From: CAJQQY01 sp964352225
Lineage (GTDB): Bacteria > Bacteroidota > Bacteroidia > Chitinophagales > Saprospiraceae
Assembly: GCA_964352225.1 (NCBI GenBank)
Contig: CAYGRM010000041.1
Location: 1-26,684 of the forward strand
Length of the DNA: 26,684 nucleotides
Direction: 5' to 3'
Made by a program: the position numbers and the translations under genes. This document shows positions 1 to 8,758 of the stretch, piece after piece. Every line of letters begins with the position of its first letter. Within the stretch, counting starts at the first letter, position 1. The notes under the pieces are model-generated. The model did no database searches and was not told where the DNA came from. It saw only the letters and a list, made by a program, of their open reading frames with translations.

Positions 1-1
1 A

Positions 2-265
2 TTATTTCCAGCATTGATTTCTTCGCCTGAAAAAACGCCAGAGAAGCTGGCGCAAGAATTAAATTTGATTCAATCTGACGATGAAGATTTTTTAGAAAAA
101 ATAGTGAAAGAGGTTTTAGAAAAAAATCCGAAAGAAGTTGAATCTTATAAAAAAGGAAAGAAAAATTTGATTGGATTTTTTATGGGACAGGTGATGAAAA
201 GCTCCAAAGGGAAAGCAGAACCAAAATCAACGAATGCGCTTTTGAGGAAGAAATTAGAAGGTTAA
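2..265 (+). CDS. gatB: Asp/Glu-tRNA amidotransferase subunit B, C-terminal fragment
   Basis: The frame is open from the window edge, so only the last 87 or so residues are present and the true start lies upstream. The fragment matches the C-terminal GatB/YqeY-type helical tail. It reads EKLAQELNLIQ, then KEVLEKNPKEVESYKKGKK, then LIGFFMGQVMK and a final NALLRKKLEG, which is the conserved tail of GatB. GatB is the amidotransferase subunit that, with GatA and GatC, converts Glu-tRNA(Gln) or Asp-tRNA(Asn) to the amidated form. The tail domain contacts the tRNA. The catalytic kinase-like domain is outside the window. Identification rests on motif recognition of this tail only, but the pattern is characteristic. 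Confidence 0.85.
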   Translation, partial: LFPALISSPEKTPEKLAQELNLIQSDDEDFLEKIVKEVLEKNPKEVESYKKGKKNLIGFFMGQVMKSSKGKAEPKSTNALLRKKLEG

Positions 266-471
266 TTTTACATTAGCATCTGCTCTGTACGCTCTGAAAG
301 AGAGTAAGATAACTTAAGTTATAATATATTAAATAAATTTGTTAACTAATTAATAATCAAGTAGTTACAAAAGAAAAGCCTAAATTCCTTTGGCATTTTT
401 CCTAATGGTACATATCTTGCAAGTAGTGATAAGAAAAGGGAGTTCTATTCACTTTTAAAACACATACTATT

Positions 472-807
472 ATGTCAATGAAAGATAAAGAAGTGACCAA
501 ATTATATTGGTCCATCGGCGAAGTTGCCGAGATGTTCGATGTTTCAAAATCATTAATTCGGTTTTGGGAAAATGAATTTGAAATGCTTCGTCCTGCCAAA
601 AATACAAAAGGCGAACGTCGGTTCACCGCTGCAAATATTGAGCAGATGCACATCATTTATAACTTAGTTAAAAAGCGTGGCTTCACTATCAAAGGGGCAA
701 AGCAAGAAATTAGAGAAAATAAAAAACGTCTTAGAAATAAAAGAGAAGCGCTTCAATTGATGGAGAAATTAAAGTCAGATTTGGAAGGTTTTCTTTTACG
801 TGTGTAG
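472..807 (+). CDS. MerR-family HTH transcriptional regulator
   Basis: A 111-residue protein with an N-terminal winged helix-turn-helix of MerR type. Residues about 11-35 (YWSIGEVAEMFDVSKSLIRF) form the HTH, followed by WENEFEMLRPAKN and a wing with GERRFTAANIEQM. The C-terminal third is a basic helix, probably the dimerisation coiled coil. There is no effector-binding domain and no Cys cluster, so nothing indicates a metal or redox ligand. The length fits the short MerR regulators common in Bacteroidota. It begins ATG with a second in-frame ATG two codons later. It stands alone between gatB and gldM, and its target cannot be read from the sequence. Confidence 0.85.
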   Translation: MSMKDKEVTKLYWSIGEVAEMFDVSKSLIRFWENEFEMLRPAKNTKGERRFTAANIEQMHIIYNLVKKRGFTIKGAKQEIRENKKRLRNKREALQLMEKLKSDLEGFLLRV

Positions 808-1335
808 TTTGGTTATTCCTTCTTTGTAAAATATTATTATAGTAGTCTTTTCTTTTTTTTATTAAAAAAAAAAGAACCAAAAAATTCTAGGCGAAAAAAA
901 TGCAACGCGCAAAAGCAAGCACCTACACTCTCATTTTTCGCTACTCCTCGTCCGTTCCGTATTTCTCATGTTTTTCCTTTCAAATTAGATTTGTTTTTTT
1001 ATTTTAGAGAAAGTTGTTACTTTTTTTTCTCACCTCGTTATGTTTTCAAATTCCTCCAAAGGATGTAGGATTATTGTTACAAAAATAATTCTACAGATCG
1101 TTTCAAATCAGAAATTTAGACAACAGAACATTTTATTGGATTTAGAAAATGTTTTTAAAAGTTCAAATGAGTTTTAAAAACTAAAAATCCTTTGTCTTTT
1201 TGAAACTTAATCATGTTTTGCACATGGTTGATGGTGTATGTTAATGTCTTGTTATAACAAATCATTTCCAAAAATAAATAAATCTATTTTTTAATCTACT
1301 CACAAGCTTGGTCGCTTGCGGGCAAAAATATTTCT
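808..1335. other. Long intergenic region between the merR-type gene and gldM
   Basis: I see no gene in these 528 bases. A T-rich/A-rich inverted repeat at 850-876 (TTCTTTTTTTT, then a 10-A run and GAA) could end the upstream transcript. Close to the gldM start, 1303-1317 can form a small hairpin (CAAGC/GCTTG). The stretch must hold the gldM promoter, but I could not pick a convincing TAnnTTTG box. Confidence 0.5.
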
Positions 1336-2853
1336 ATGTCAATACCAAAAGAACCCAGACAGTTGATGGTCAATTTGATGTATCTCGTTTTGACAGTTAT
1401 GTTGGCGCTGAATGTCTCAGCAGAAGTCCTTAATGCATTTTTGTCGATGGATAAAAGTATCGGTGAAAGTAGCCGCATTGTAGGTGATTCTAATGCTCAA
1501 CTTTTCGGAGCCATCGAACAGCAAGCAGAAGCTTACTCGCAATTTGCACCGATGAAAACTAAAGCGAATGAAGCACAAATTTTAGTCAAAGCATTCTACG
1601 AATATGTAGGTGAACTTAAAGCAGAATTAATCGAAACCTCGGGCGGTTTGGATGAAAATAATGAGCCCGTCAGCAAAAAACGTAAAGAACCAACGACTCG
1701 CCTCTTTGTCAATGAGGGCAGAGGCGATGAGTTGGAAAGTAAGATTATCGAAATCAGAAAACGATTGTTAGACTTGATTGAAGATGGAAATGAAAAAGCA
1801 TTGTTGGAAAAAATATTGCCACTTGAATTGGATCCAATTCCAGAAAATTCAGACAAGAATAACTGGGCACAATTTACTTTTCAGCAAATGCCAGTTGCGG
1901 CAGTTTTACCAATTCTTTCCAAATTTCAGAATGATGCAAAAATTGCGGAGAGTGCGGTACTCAATTATTTTTATAATAAAGTGCAAGGGGAAAAGATTGT
2001 TTTTGACAATTATCAAGCGGTGATTTCGGCTGACAAAAGTTACGTCATCAAGGGCGAATCACTTTCTTCTGAGATTTTTCTTTCTGCTTTCAGTACGACT
2101 GCGGATAATGTTTCGATCAAAGTGGATGGACGTGAAATTGATGTCAATGATGGAAAAGCACTTTTTAATATTCGTCCAAATGAAATAGGTAGTCATAGTT
2201 TTTTGGCGGAAGTTTCGGTGACCAATCCGATAAACAATGAAGTGAAAACTTATACGAAAAGATTTAATTACGAAGTTGGTGAGCGATCGGTGACGGCCGC
2301 TGCTGATAAGATGAACGTATTTTATTTAGGTGTTGACAATCCTTTTTCCGTTTCCGCTGCCGGAGTTGCAAGTAGGGATGTAACTGTTTCAAGTAATGAT
2401 GTTCGGATGGAGAAAATCCGAAATGGGAAGTTTAATGTAAAACCCAAACGAACAGGTACAGCTAAGATTACAGTTTCCGGTGGCAGATTGGAACCTACCA
2501 CTTTTGAGTATCGGGTAAAGAAGATTCCAGATCCAGTTATTCGCTTAGGACGAAAAGGTCAAACATCTATGAACCCCAATGAAATCAAGGCTTTTGAAGG
2601 ATTAGTCGCACTTTTAGAAAACTTTGATTTCGAAGCGAGATGTAATGTTGTAGGATTTGAAATTACTCGTTTACCTCAAAAAGGGGATGCTGCGGTGGTT
2701 AATAATCAAGGTGGAAGATTTCAATCTGATGCTAAAAATTTATTGAGCAAAGCAACTTTTGGTGACACATTTTTCTTTGATCAGATTCGAGTGAAATGTC
2801 CAGGAGATGAAGTGACGAGAAAGATTAATGGATTAAGTATCAAAATTCAGTAA
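1336..2853 (+). CDS. gldM: Gliding motility / type IX secretion protein GldM
   Basis: A 505-residue protein recognised as GldM (PorM). It starts MSIPKEPRQLMVNLMYLVLT and continues into VMLALNVSAEVLNAF, the family's signature N-terminus with a single transmembrane helix at about residues 11-29. The rest is periplasmic and built of beta-rich domains, including LNYFYNKVQGEKIVFDNYQA and ADKMNVFYLGVDNPFSVSAA. GldM and GldL form the proton-driven inner-membrane motor of the type IX secretion system. GldM spans the periplasm to reach the GldK/GldN ring and powers secretion and, in gliders, motility. The length is normal for the family. gldN follows after a 173-bp gap. The usual upstream partners gldK and gldL are not next to it: merR and gatB precede it. 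Confidence 0.95.
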   Translation: MSIPKEPRQLMVNLMYLVLTVMLALNVSAEVLNAFLSMDKSIGESSRIVGDSNAQLFGAIEQQAEAYSQFAPMKTKANEAQILVKAFYEYVGELKAELIETSGGLDENNEPVSKKRKEPTTRLFVNEGRGDELESKIIEIRKRLLDLIEDGNEKALLEKILPLELDPIPENSDKNNWAQFTFQQMPVAAVLPILSKFQNDAKIAESAVLNYFYNKVQGEKIVFDNYQAVISADKSYVIKGESLSSEIFLSAFSTTADNVSIKVDGREIDVNDGKALFNIRPNEIGSHSFLAEVSVTNPINNEVKTYTKRFNYEVGERSVTAAADKMNVFYLGVDNPFSVSAAGVASRDVTVSSNDVRMEKIRNGKFNVKPKRTGTAKITVSGGRLEPTTFEYRVKKIPDPVIRLGRKGQTSMNPNEIKAFEGLVALLENFDFEARCNVVGFEITRLPQKGDAAVVNNQGGRFQSDAKNLLSKATFGDTFFFDQIRVKCPGDEVTRKINGLSIKIQ

Positions 2854-2863
2854 CACTAAATAC

Positions 2864-2990
2864 GTGGTGGTCTGCTTTAGCTGACCTAAAAAAAATGCTT
2901 AAAGTGAAAGAAAAATAATTAGTAATCAGGATTGACTTTTTTGGAAAAATCGCTTCGCTCTTTTTTAGGTCAGCTAAAGCAGACCACTAC
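2864..2990. repeat. Long inverted repeat between gldM and gldN
   Basis: The arms 2864-2893 and 2961-2990 are reverse complements at 29 of 30 positions; the core is GGTCTGCTTTAGCTGACC. The loop is 67 nt. Transcribed, it would form a very stable hairpin ending in an A/U tract. It could be a partial terminator or an RNA-stability element that sets the GldM:GldN ratio. The loop ends with CGCTTCGCT, a string also seen in the palindrome at 18878-19097. Confidence 0.85.
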
Positions 2991-3026
2991 ATGACAATCA
3001 AATTAATAATTTAAAAAAATAATAAC

Positions 3027-3827
3027 ATGAAAAATATCCTTTTAATCTTCGCAGCTATTTTTACTTCCAATTCTGTTTTCGCTCAACAACCTCTCGATGG
3101 TGTGGTGGAGAAAACATTAATGAAAGATCGACAAGTTTTAAAATATGCGCCTGTTCGGCAGGCTGATATTTTTTGGGAAAAAAGAATTTGGAGAATTATT
3201 GATGTGAGAGAAAAAATGAATCAGTCATTTATGTATCCTGAATTACCTTTTTTTGAAATCTTAAAAAAGGCAGCAATGAATGGAGAGTTAACTTTATATT
3301 CCACCACGGATGATAAGTTTTCTGAAAAAATAAAAGATTATGATGGAATCTTTGTGACTCGTGATACTGCCTTGGTTACTGATCCGATTGATTATACTGA
3401 CAAGATCGTCGTGTATGAAAATGAAACCAACTATGAAGACATCAAAAGGTTTCGAGTCAAAGAAGTTTGGTATTTTGACGAAGCTACTTCGACTTTGAAA
3501 GTTCGGATTTTAGGGATCGCTCCATTGAAAGATGTCTTTGATGAGAATGGAAATTTCAGATATGAGAAACCTTTATTTTGGGTTTATTATCCTCATTTGA
3601 GAAATGTGTTGGCTCGAAATGAAGTCTATTTGCCAGGTAATGATCACCAACAATTATCTTGGGATGATTTATTTGAGATGCGGTATTTTGCAAGTGTGAT
3701 CTACAAAGAAGGTAATATTCATAATCGAAGAATTAAAGATTATGTGGAAGGGTTGGATGGATTGCTGGAAGCGGATAAAATTAAAAAGGAGTTGTTTAAT
3801 TTTGAACATGATCTTTGGAGTTATTAA
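3027..3827 (+). CDS. gldN: Gliding motility / type IX secretion protein GldN
   Basis: A 266-residue protein with a classic signal peptide (hydrophobic residues about 4-18, likely cleavage after SNSVFA before QQP). The mature part carries GldN/PorN hallmarks: RQADIFWEKRIWRIIDVREK, MNQSFMYPE, VWYFDEATSTLKVRILGIAP, and FWVYYPHLRNVLARNEVY. In T9SS, GldN pairs with the lipoprotein GldK to form the periplasmic ring under the outer membrane that receives force from GldM. It follows gldM on the same strand and probably shares its transcript, although the intervening hairpin may reduce read-through. The length is close to that of known GldN proteins. Confidence 0.94.
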   Translation: MKNILLIFAAIFTSNSVFAQQPLDGVVEKTLMKDRQVLKYAPVRQADIFWEKRIWRIIDVREKMNQSFMYPELPFFEILKKAAMNGELTLYSTTDDKFSEKIKDYDGIFVTRDTALVTDPIDYTDKIVVYENETNYEDIKRFRVKEVWYFDEATSTLKVRILGIAPLKDVFDENGNFRYEKPLFWVYYPHLRNVLARNEVYLPGNDHQQLSWDDLFEMRYFASVIYKEGNIHNRRIKDYVEGLDGLLEADKIKKELFNFEHDLWSY

Positions 3828-3835
3828 TCAGTAGG

Positions 3836-3895
3836 CAGTTTTCAGTTTTCAGTTTTCAGTAGGCAAGCAAACTGCCTACTGAAAACTGAAAACTG
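3836..3895. terminator. Bidirectional hairpin between convergent gldN and rmlD
   Basis: The arms 3843-3865 and 3873-3895 are perfect reverse complements over 23 nt, built of CAGTTTT repeats followed by CAGTAGGCA. The loop is 7 nt. The left side has an extra CAGTTTT unit and starts with another CAGTAGGCAG copy. It fills the space between the two facing stop codons, as expected for a shared terminator. Confidence 0.75.
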
Positions 3896-3896
3896 A

Positions 3897-4787
3897 TCAT
3901 CCCATATTTTTCTCCCGAAGCAGTTCCAAACAAGTAGCTAAACTGTCTTCCCAATTAGGAATTTCTAAATCAAAAGTTTCTTTAAATTTTGATTTGTCCA
4001 AAAGAGAATATGGTGGTCGAGCTGCAGGAAGAGGGTAGTCTTTGGTTTCGATTTCGTTGACTTTGCAATTAATCTTTTCTAGTTCAAAAATCTTTTTGGC
4101 AAAGTCAGCCCAATGGGTTTTTCCTTCGTTGCTATAGTGAAAAATGCCTTGCATCTTTCCACTTACCAAATCTCCATTTTCCATTTTTAAAATAATATCT
4201 AACATTGCTTTGGCTAGATCATAAGCATAAGTTGGCGTTCCAATTTGATCTGCAACGATCCCCAAACTATCTCGCTCTTTTCCTAAGCGCAACATTGTTT
4301 TGACAAAATTATGTCCAAAGGAAGAATAAACCCACGATGTTCTAATGATCATACTTGAAGGCAACATCATTTGCACAAATTGGTCTCCTTGTAGTTTAGT
4401 GGAAGCATAAACACTTTGGGGATTGGTCGGGTCAGTTTCTACGAGAGGTCGATCCAATCCGTTGTGATAAACATAATCGGTCGAAAGATGAATCAACTGA
4501 ATATTTCTAATCACCGCAGCTTGAGCGATATTTTTTGCACCTACAGCATTAACTTCAAAGGCGATTTTTTCATTTTCCTCCGCTTTGTCTACCGCAGTAT
4601 AGGCTGCGCAATTAATGATATAATTGAAGTCACCTGAGTTGACGAAATCATAAACAGCATTGGCATCTGTGATATCTAGATCTGCGACATCAACAAAGGT
4701 AAAATTGAAATTAGGAAAGTGCTTCGTTAAGTATTGCAATTCTGTTCCGACTTGTCCGTTGGAACCAGTTACGAGGATATTTGTCAT
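3897..4787 (-). CDS. rmlD: dTDP-4-dehydrorhamnose reductase
   Basis: A 296-residue short-chain reductase of the extended type. The NAD(P)-binding motif GSNGQVG is at residues 8-14. The catalytic Thr-Tyr-Lys set appears as STDYVY (102-107) and Y127xxxK131 in SVYASTKLQGD. RmlD-specific segments include NCAAYTAVDKAE, RTSWVYSSFGHNFVKTM and VADQIGTPTYAYDLA. The enzyme reduces dTDP-4-dehydro-L-rhamnose to dTDP-L-rhamnose, the last step of the sugar donor for surface polysaccharide. The other rml genes are not in the window. It lies 93 bp downstream of the Rel gene on the same strand but behind a strong hairpin, so it may have its own promoter. Confidence 0.9.
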   Translation of the reverse strand: MTNILVTGSNGQVGTELQYLTKHFPNFNFTFVDVADLDITDANAVYDFVNSGDFNYIINCAAYTAVDKAEENEKIAFEVNAVGAKNIAQAAVIRNIQLIHLSTDYVYHNGLDRPLVETDPTNPQSVYASTKLQGDQFVQMMLPSSMIIRTSWVYSSFGHNFVKTMLRLGKERDSLGIVADQIGTPTYAYDLAKAMLDIILKMENGDLVSGKMQGIFHYSNEGKTHWADFAKKIFELEKINCKVNEIETKDYPLPAARPPYSLLDKSKFKETFDLEIPNWEDSLATCLELLREKNMG

Positions 4788-4829
4788 TTATTTTTTTTTA
4801 ATTTGAAAAACGCCAGAATTTAAAACATT

Positions 4830-4879
4830 AAATAGAAAACCGCAAAAGTAATCGAATTTTCTTTTGCGGTTTTCTATTT
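4830..4879 (-). terminator. Perfect hairpin terminator after the rel/spoT gene
   Basis: Arms 4830-4848 and 4861-4879 are perfectly complementary over 19 nt (stem contains GAAAACCGCAAAAG) with a 12-nt loop. Read on the minus strand it begins immediately after the Rel stop codon. The flanking A/T tracts allow termination in this orientation. Confidence 0.8.
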
Positions 4880-4880
4880 C

Positions 4881-7115
4881 CTAATCTTCAATTCTAGTTA
4901 CGGATGAAATGCCTTCTTCGTTTCGTAAGGCGCGAATAGCGATTTCTAATTGATCTTTATTTTTAACCAAAAGAGAAACTCGCCCTTCGAAATATCCTTC
5001 ATGTCCGTCGATATAAAAGGAACGAATATTTAATCCTAGGGTATGAGAAATTTTATTAGAAAGTTGTTGAATTACACCTGGTCCAGAATCAATTCCAACA
5101 ATTAGAAGGTCGGCAATGAAGTTGGTATTAGTCGTATTAACCCATTCAGCTTTCATAATTCGATAGCCATAATGCGCATTCATATGAGTTGCATTGGGAC
5201 AAGAAGTTCGATGGATTTTCATTCCTGCTGTTGCCGTCAAATAGGCAAAAACATCATCACCTTGTACAGGATTACAACAGGTTGCAAGCTGATAATTATA
5301 TTCATCGGCATTCTCACCTGCGATTCTTAGTTGAGGTTTGGTTTCAAATTTTTCTTTCCTTGCCCTTATTTTCCCTTTTTCAGGAGAAGTCGTAGGTGTT
5401 TCTACATCGTCTTCTATTTCAACTAATTTGTTGTTTTCTATTTTGAAATTTTTGAGAACATTATTCAAATTGATCTCTTCCATCGAAATAGCATAATACA
5501 AATCTACTCTTGATTGATAATTGAAATAATTAACCAAGGTATCTACATTTTCCTCTACATCAATTTTTAGGTTTTTAAATTTACGTTGCAATGTTTCCAT
5601 TCCAAATTCACCTTGCTTACGCCGCTCTTCTTTCATCGAAGAACGAATTTTTGATCGAGCTCTACCTGTCACGACCATTTTCAACCAAGCTTCAGAAGGC
5701 TTTTGATTTTTGTTGGTGATGACACTTACTTGGTCTCCACTATTCAAAAGGTAGCCCATCGGAACTAGTTTGTTATTTACTTTTACCGCATGGCAATGAT
5801 ACCCCACATCAGTATGAATACTAAAGGCAAAATCCAAAGCAGTTGCTCCTTTTGGCAAAATTTTCAAATCACCTTTTGGGGTATAGACATAAACTTCTTC
5901 GTTAAAAAGGTTTGTTTTAAAGTCTTCGATAAACTGAATGGCGTCCCCATTATCATTGTCCAAAATATCTCGAACATTATTCAACCAAGTATCGAATACA
6001 TTATAATCTCCATCTTTTCCACCTTTGTATTTCCAATGCGCAGCGAAGCCTCGTTCAGCAATTTCATCCATTCGCACACTTCGAATTTGGACTTCAACAT
6101 ATTTTCCTTCGGGGCCGATTACGGTGGTGTGCAAAGATTCATAGCCATTCGATTTTGGCGTAGTCACCCAATCTCGCAATCGCTCAGGAATAGGAATATG
6201 CACATCAGTTACAATAGAGTATACTTGCCAACACTTCTGTTTTTCTTGAGCCTTGGGAACATCCAAAATAATTCGAATGGCAAATAAATCATAAATTTCC
6301 TCAAAGGTGACTTGCTTCTTTTTTATTTTATTTAAAATAGAATAAATCGACTTTGGTCGCCCAAGGATTTTATAATTTCCAAAACCAGACTCTTTAAGTG
6401 CTTTATCTATCGGAGCAATGAATGATTGAATAAATGCATTTCTAGCTCGTTTTGTCTCTTGTAGTTTTTTAGCAATTTCGCTGTATTCCTCTCGATTGGT
6501 GATTTTCAAGCACAGGTCTTGGTATTCAGTTTTGATTTGATACAAACCTAAACGATGAGCCAAAGGAGTATAGATAAATTGAGTCTCGGCTGCAATTTTT
6601 AGTTGCTTATGCCGAGGCATTGCCCCCAGCGTTCGCATATTATGCAGGCGATCCGCCATTTTTATCAAAACAACTCTCACATCATCGGCGAGGGTAGTCA
6701 GTACCTTTTTAAAATTCTCTGCTTGCTGACTGGCAGCATCATTATGAAGACCATCTAACTTGGTTAGTCCATCAACAATCATCGCCACTTTTGGCCCAAA
6801 TTCTTTGTTTATTTCTTTCAAAGTGATCGGCGTATCTTCCACCACATCGTGTAACAATGCACAAATGATTGCAGTAGGCCCTAAGCCAATTTCTGCAGCA
6901 CAAATTCGTGCAACTTCGATAGGATGAAAAATATATGGCTCACCTGATTTACGTCGCTGCTCTTTGTGTGCATCAACAGCGATTTCGAAAGCGCTAAACA
7001 TTTGCGCTTCATCGTCCTTGGAGAATTTGGATTTGATGCAAGTGATCATCTCGTCGTACGCTTGGCGTATGGCTTCCAACTCTTCGGGGGAATATGTGAC
7101 TATAGTTCCTTGCAT
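4881..7115 (-). CDS. rel: Bifunctional (p)ppGpp synthetase/hydrolase, Rel/SpoT
   Basis: A 744-residue long RSH enzyme with all domains in order. The HD hydrolase domain (about 45-200) has FHPIEVA (63-69) and HDVVED (89-94), so hydrolysis should be intact. The synthetase domain (about 250-365) contains RLRDWVTTPKSNGYESLHT (312-330) and EVQIRS (341-346), so synthesis should also be intact. A TGS domain follows (about 408-468, YVYTPKGDLKILPKG...FSIHTDVGYHC). Near the C-terminus is the Cys-rich region ATCCNPVQGDD...HRTSC, then an ACT domain. It makes and degrades the alarmone (p)ppGpp in the stringent response. The start MQGTIVTYSPEEL is an ATG with no better upstream option. Its 5' side faces the CDF gene, giving a divergent promoter region at 7116-7405. 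Confidence 0.95.
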   Translation of the reverse strand: MQGTIVTYSPEELEAIRQAYDEMITCIKSKFSKDDEAQMFSAFEIAVDAHKEQRRKSGEPYIFHPIEVARICAAEIGLGPTAIICALLHDVVEDTPITLKEINKEFGPKVAMIVDGLTKLDGLHNDAASQQAENFKKVLTTLADDVRVVLIKMADRLHNMRTLGAMPRHKQLKIAAETQFIYTPLAHRLGLYQIKTEYQDLCLKITNREEYSEIAKKLQETKRARNAFIQSFIAPIDKALKESGFGNYKILGRPKSIYSILNKIKKKQVTFEEIYDLFAIRIILDVPKAQEKQKCWQVYSIVTDVHIPIPERLRDWVTTPKSNGYESLHTTVIGPEGKYVEVQIRSVRMDEIAERGFAAHWKYKGGKDGDYNVFDTWLNNVRDILDNDNGDAIQFIEDFKTNLFNEEVYVYTPKGDLKILPKGATALDFAFSIHTDVGYHCHAVKVNNKLVPMGYLLNSGDQVSVITNKNQKPSEAWLKMVVTGRARSKIRSSMKEERRKQGEFGMETLQRKFKNLKIDVEENVDTLVNYFNYQSRVDLYYAISMEEINLNNVLKNFKIENNKLVEIEDDVETPTTSPEKGKIRARKEKFETKPQLRIAGENADEYNYQLATCCNPVQGDDVFAYLTATAGMKIHRTSCPNATHMNAHYGYRIMKAEWVNTTNTNFIADLLIVGIDSGPGVIQQLSNKISHTLGLNIRSFYIDGHEGYFEGRVSLLVKNKDQLEIAIRALRNEEGISSVTRIED

Positions 7116-7352
7116 ATTATTCTTAATAACTTTTTAATTACATGTAATGCTGCCTCTTGACTTTCTTGCGAAAGCTTTCTTTAATAGTATTAGAAAGAAA
7201 TGTGGGAAACATTTACGTAAGACGAATTGACTACTAATTTAGGAATAATTATTTATAAATGTAATAAATATGTAAATAGGTTGATTAGTCCATTTTAAAA
7301 TGGATAAATCTGCCTTATTTTTTGAGAATAACGTCTGTATCTAATTAACAAT

Positions 7353-7367
7353 TGCAATTGTATTGCA
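7353..7367. promoter_or_regulatory. Palindromic operator candidate TGCAAT-N3-ATTGCA, site 1
   Basis: A perfect 6-3-6 palindrome (TGCAAT TGT ATTGCA) ending 38 bp before the CDF start codon. It overlaps a second perfect palindrome, ACAATTGCAATTGT at 7348-7361. The same 6-3-6 motif recurs at 8759-8773. Fur-family regulators bind AT-rich 15-21-bp palindromes, and a Fur-family gene lies between the two sites, so an operator for it is the natural reading. This is inferred from position and symmetry. Confidence 0.6.
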
Positions 7368-7405
7368 CTAGTTTTAAAATTACCTTTACCAGCAAAAATA
7401 ACAAA

Positions 7406-8305
7406 ATGGGACATGATCATCATCACCATAATCACTCTGGAAATAGACACATTGCGACTGCTTTTTTTCTCAATTTAGGATTTACTATCATCGAATTTGT
7501 TGGCGGTTTTTTGACTAATAGTGTAGCCATTCAATCGGATGCTTTGCATGATGCAGGTGATACTGCGTCATTGGGGTTAGCTTGGTATTTTCAGCGGTTA
7601 TCAAAACAAGGAGGTAACTCGAAATATACTTTTGGTTATCATCGCTTCAATACTTTAGGGGCAATTATCACGGGGGTAATCCTAGTTGCAGGGTCTTTGT
7701 ACATTTTGTCGGAAGCGATTCCTCGGATTTTTTCTCCTGAAAAAACCAATGTGGAAGGGATGATTGGATTAGCAGTTTTGGGAGTGATAGTGAATGGACT
7801 GGCAGTTTTGAGAATGCGTCAAGGGGGGAAAAGTTTGAATGAAGAAATGATTTCATGGCATTTATTAGAAGATGTTCTGGGGTGGGTAGTTGTCTTGATT
7901 GGTTCGGTGGTGATGTATTTTTTTAACTTACCTTGGATTGATCCATTGTTATCGATTTTTATTGCGATTTTTATTTTGCGAGGTGTTTTGAAAAATTTGT
8001 GGAAGGCAAGCCAAATTATTTTGCAAGCTTCACCAGCGAATATTGATATTCAAGAAGTAAAAAAAATATTAGAAGAAATTGATGGCGTTGATCATGCGCA
8101 TCATCTTCACCTTTGGACTTTGGATGGAGAAATTAATTTGTTCTCGGCTCATATCGAAACAGATGGAAATCAAAAATTAGTTGATTTAAAAAAGATTAAA
8201 AAAGCGATTTACAAATCATTAGAAGAGCATTTTCATATTGACCATGTTACGTTGGAATTTGAAACGAAAGGCGAGTGTGGGGAAGATTCGACTTTTTGTA
8301 AATAG
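7406..8305 (+). CDS. Cation diffusion facilitator, Zn/Co/Cd-type exporter
   Basis: A CDF transporter of about 299 residues when started at the ATG at 7406 (MGHDHHHHNHSG). A longer TTG start at 7352 would place coding sequence over the palindrome and adds a non-conserved 18 residues, so I reject it. It has a His-rich N-terminus, six membrane helices, the HxxxD metal site in helix 2 (SDALHDAGD, H48/D52) and its partner in helix 5 (WHLLEDVLGW, H152/D156). The cytoplasmic C-terminal domain has DHAHHLHLWTLDGE. These features match the CzcD/ZitB branch, which exports zinc and sometimes cobalt or cadmium in exchange for protons. A Fur-family gene follows after 43 bp. Confidence 0.92.
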   Translation: MGHDHHHHNHSGNRHIATAFFLNLGFTIIEFVGGFLTNSVAIQSDALHDAGDTASLGLAWYFQRLSKQGGNSKYTFGYHRFNTLGAIITGVILVAGSLYILSEAIPRIFSPEKTNVEGMIGLAVLGVIVNGLAVLRMRQGGKSLNEEMISWHLLEDVLGWVVVLIGSVVMYFFNLPWIDPLLSIFIAIFILRGVLKNLWKASQIILQASPANIDIQEVKKILEEIDGVDHAHHLHLWTLDGEINLFSAHIETDGNQKLVDLKKIKKAIYKSLEEHFHIDHVTLEFETKGECGEDSTFCK

Positions 8306-8348
8306 GAAAATGTTTTGAACATCGTTATTCAAAAAATGATAAAGAAAA

Positions 8349-8753
8349 ATGACTGAGGAAATATTAAATAAAAAAGAAGTTCGCATCACTCCCATGCGAC
8401 AATTGTTACTCGAGTTTTTTTTAGAAAAAAATAAAATACTTGGGTTGAGTGAATTGGAAAAAGCATTTCCCAAATCAGATCGAATTACCATTTATCGAAC
8501 ACTAAAAACTTTTGAAGAAAAAGGAATTATTCATGGTATTCCAAATGGAACTTCGGAGGTGAAATATGCGCTTTGTCAAGATTGCCAAGTAGCGAACCAC
8601 TCAGATTTTCATCCACATTTTTATTGTTGGAAATGTGAAGAATTAAATTGTTTGGAATCAGTTTTTATTCCTTCGGTTGATATGCCAGATGGATATTCTT
8701 TTGAAAAAATGGAAATGACGATTCAAGGAATTTGTCCAAAATGTTCTGCATAA
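8349..8753 (+). CDS. Fur-family metalloregulator, probably Zur-like
   Basis: A 134-residue Fur-superfamily repressor. The N-terminal winged helix includes RITPMRQLLLEFF (12-24) and the recognition helix region KSDRITIYRTLKTFEEKGI (42-60). The metal-binding half has HSDFHPHFYCWKCEELNCLE: H88 and H90 fit the regulatory site, and C93/C96 pair with the C-terminal CPKC (129-132) as a structural zinc site. An extra CQDC lies at 76-79. The length and Cys pattern are close to Zur and short Fur proteins, and the CDF neighbour points to zinc. It is likely co-transcribed with the CDF gene and probably acts on the TGCAAT-N3-ATTGCA sites. Fur or Mur specificity cannot be excluded from sequence. Confidence 0.85.
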   Translation: MTEEILNKKEVRITPMRQLLLEFFLEKNKILGLSELEKAFPKSDRITIYRTLKTFEEKGIIHGIPNGTSEVKYALCQDCQVANHSDFHPHFYCWKCEELNCLESVFIPSVDMPDGYSFEKMEMTIQGICPKCSA

Positions 8754-8758
8754 ATTTT

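Noticed and set aside
850..876. Small RNA gene after the merR-type gene
   Set aside because: The T-run/A-run inverted repeat is low complexity and there is no supporting promoter or conserved stem.
5790..6287. 165-codon open frame on the plus strand
   Set aside because: It lies antisense inside the well-supported Rel/SpoT gene and has no recognisable domain.
7352..7405. TTG-initiated N-terminal extension of the CDF exporter
   Set aside because: It would put coding sequence over the palindromic operator candidate. The ATG at 7406 gives the expected His-rich N-terminus.
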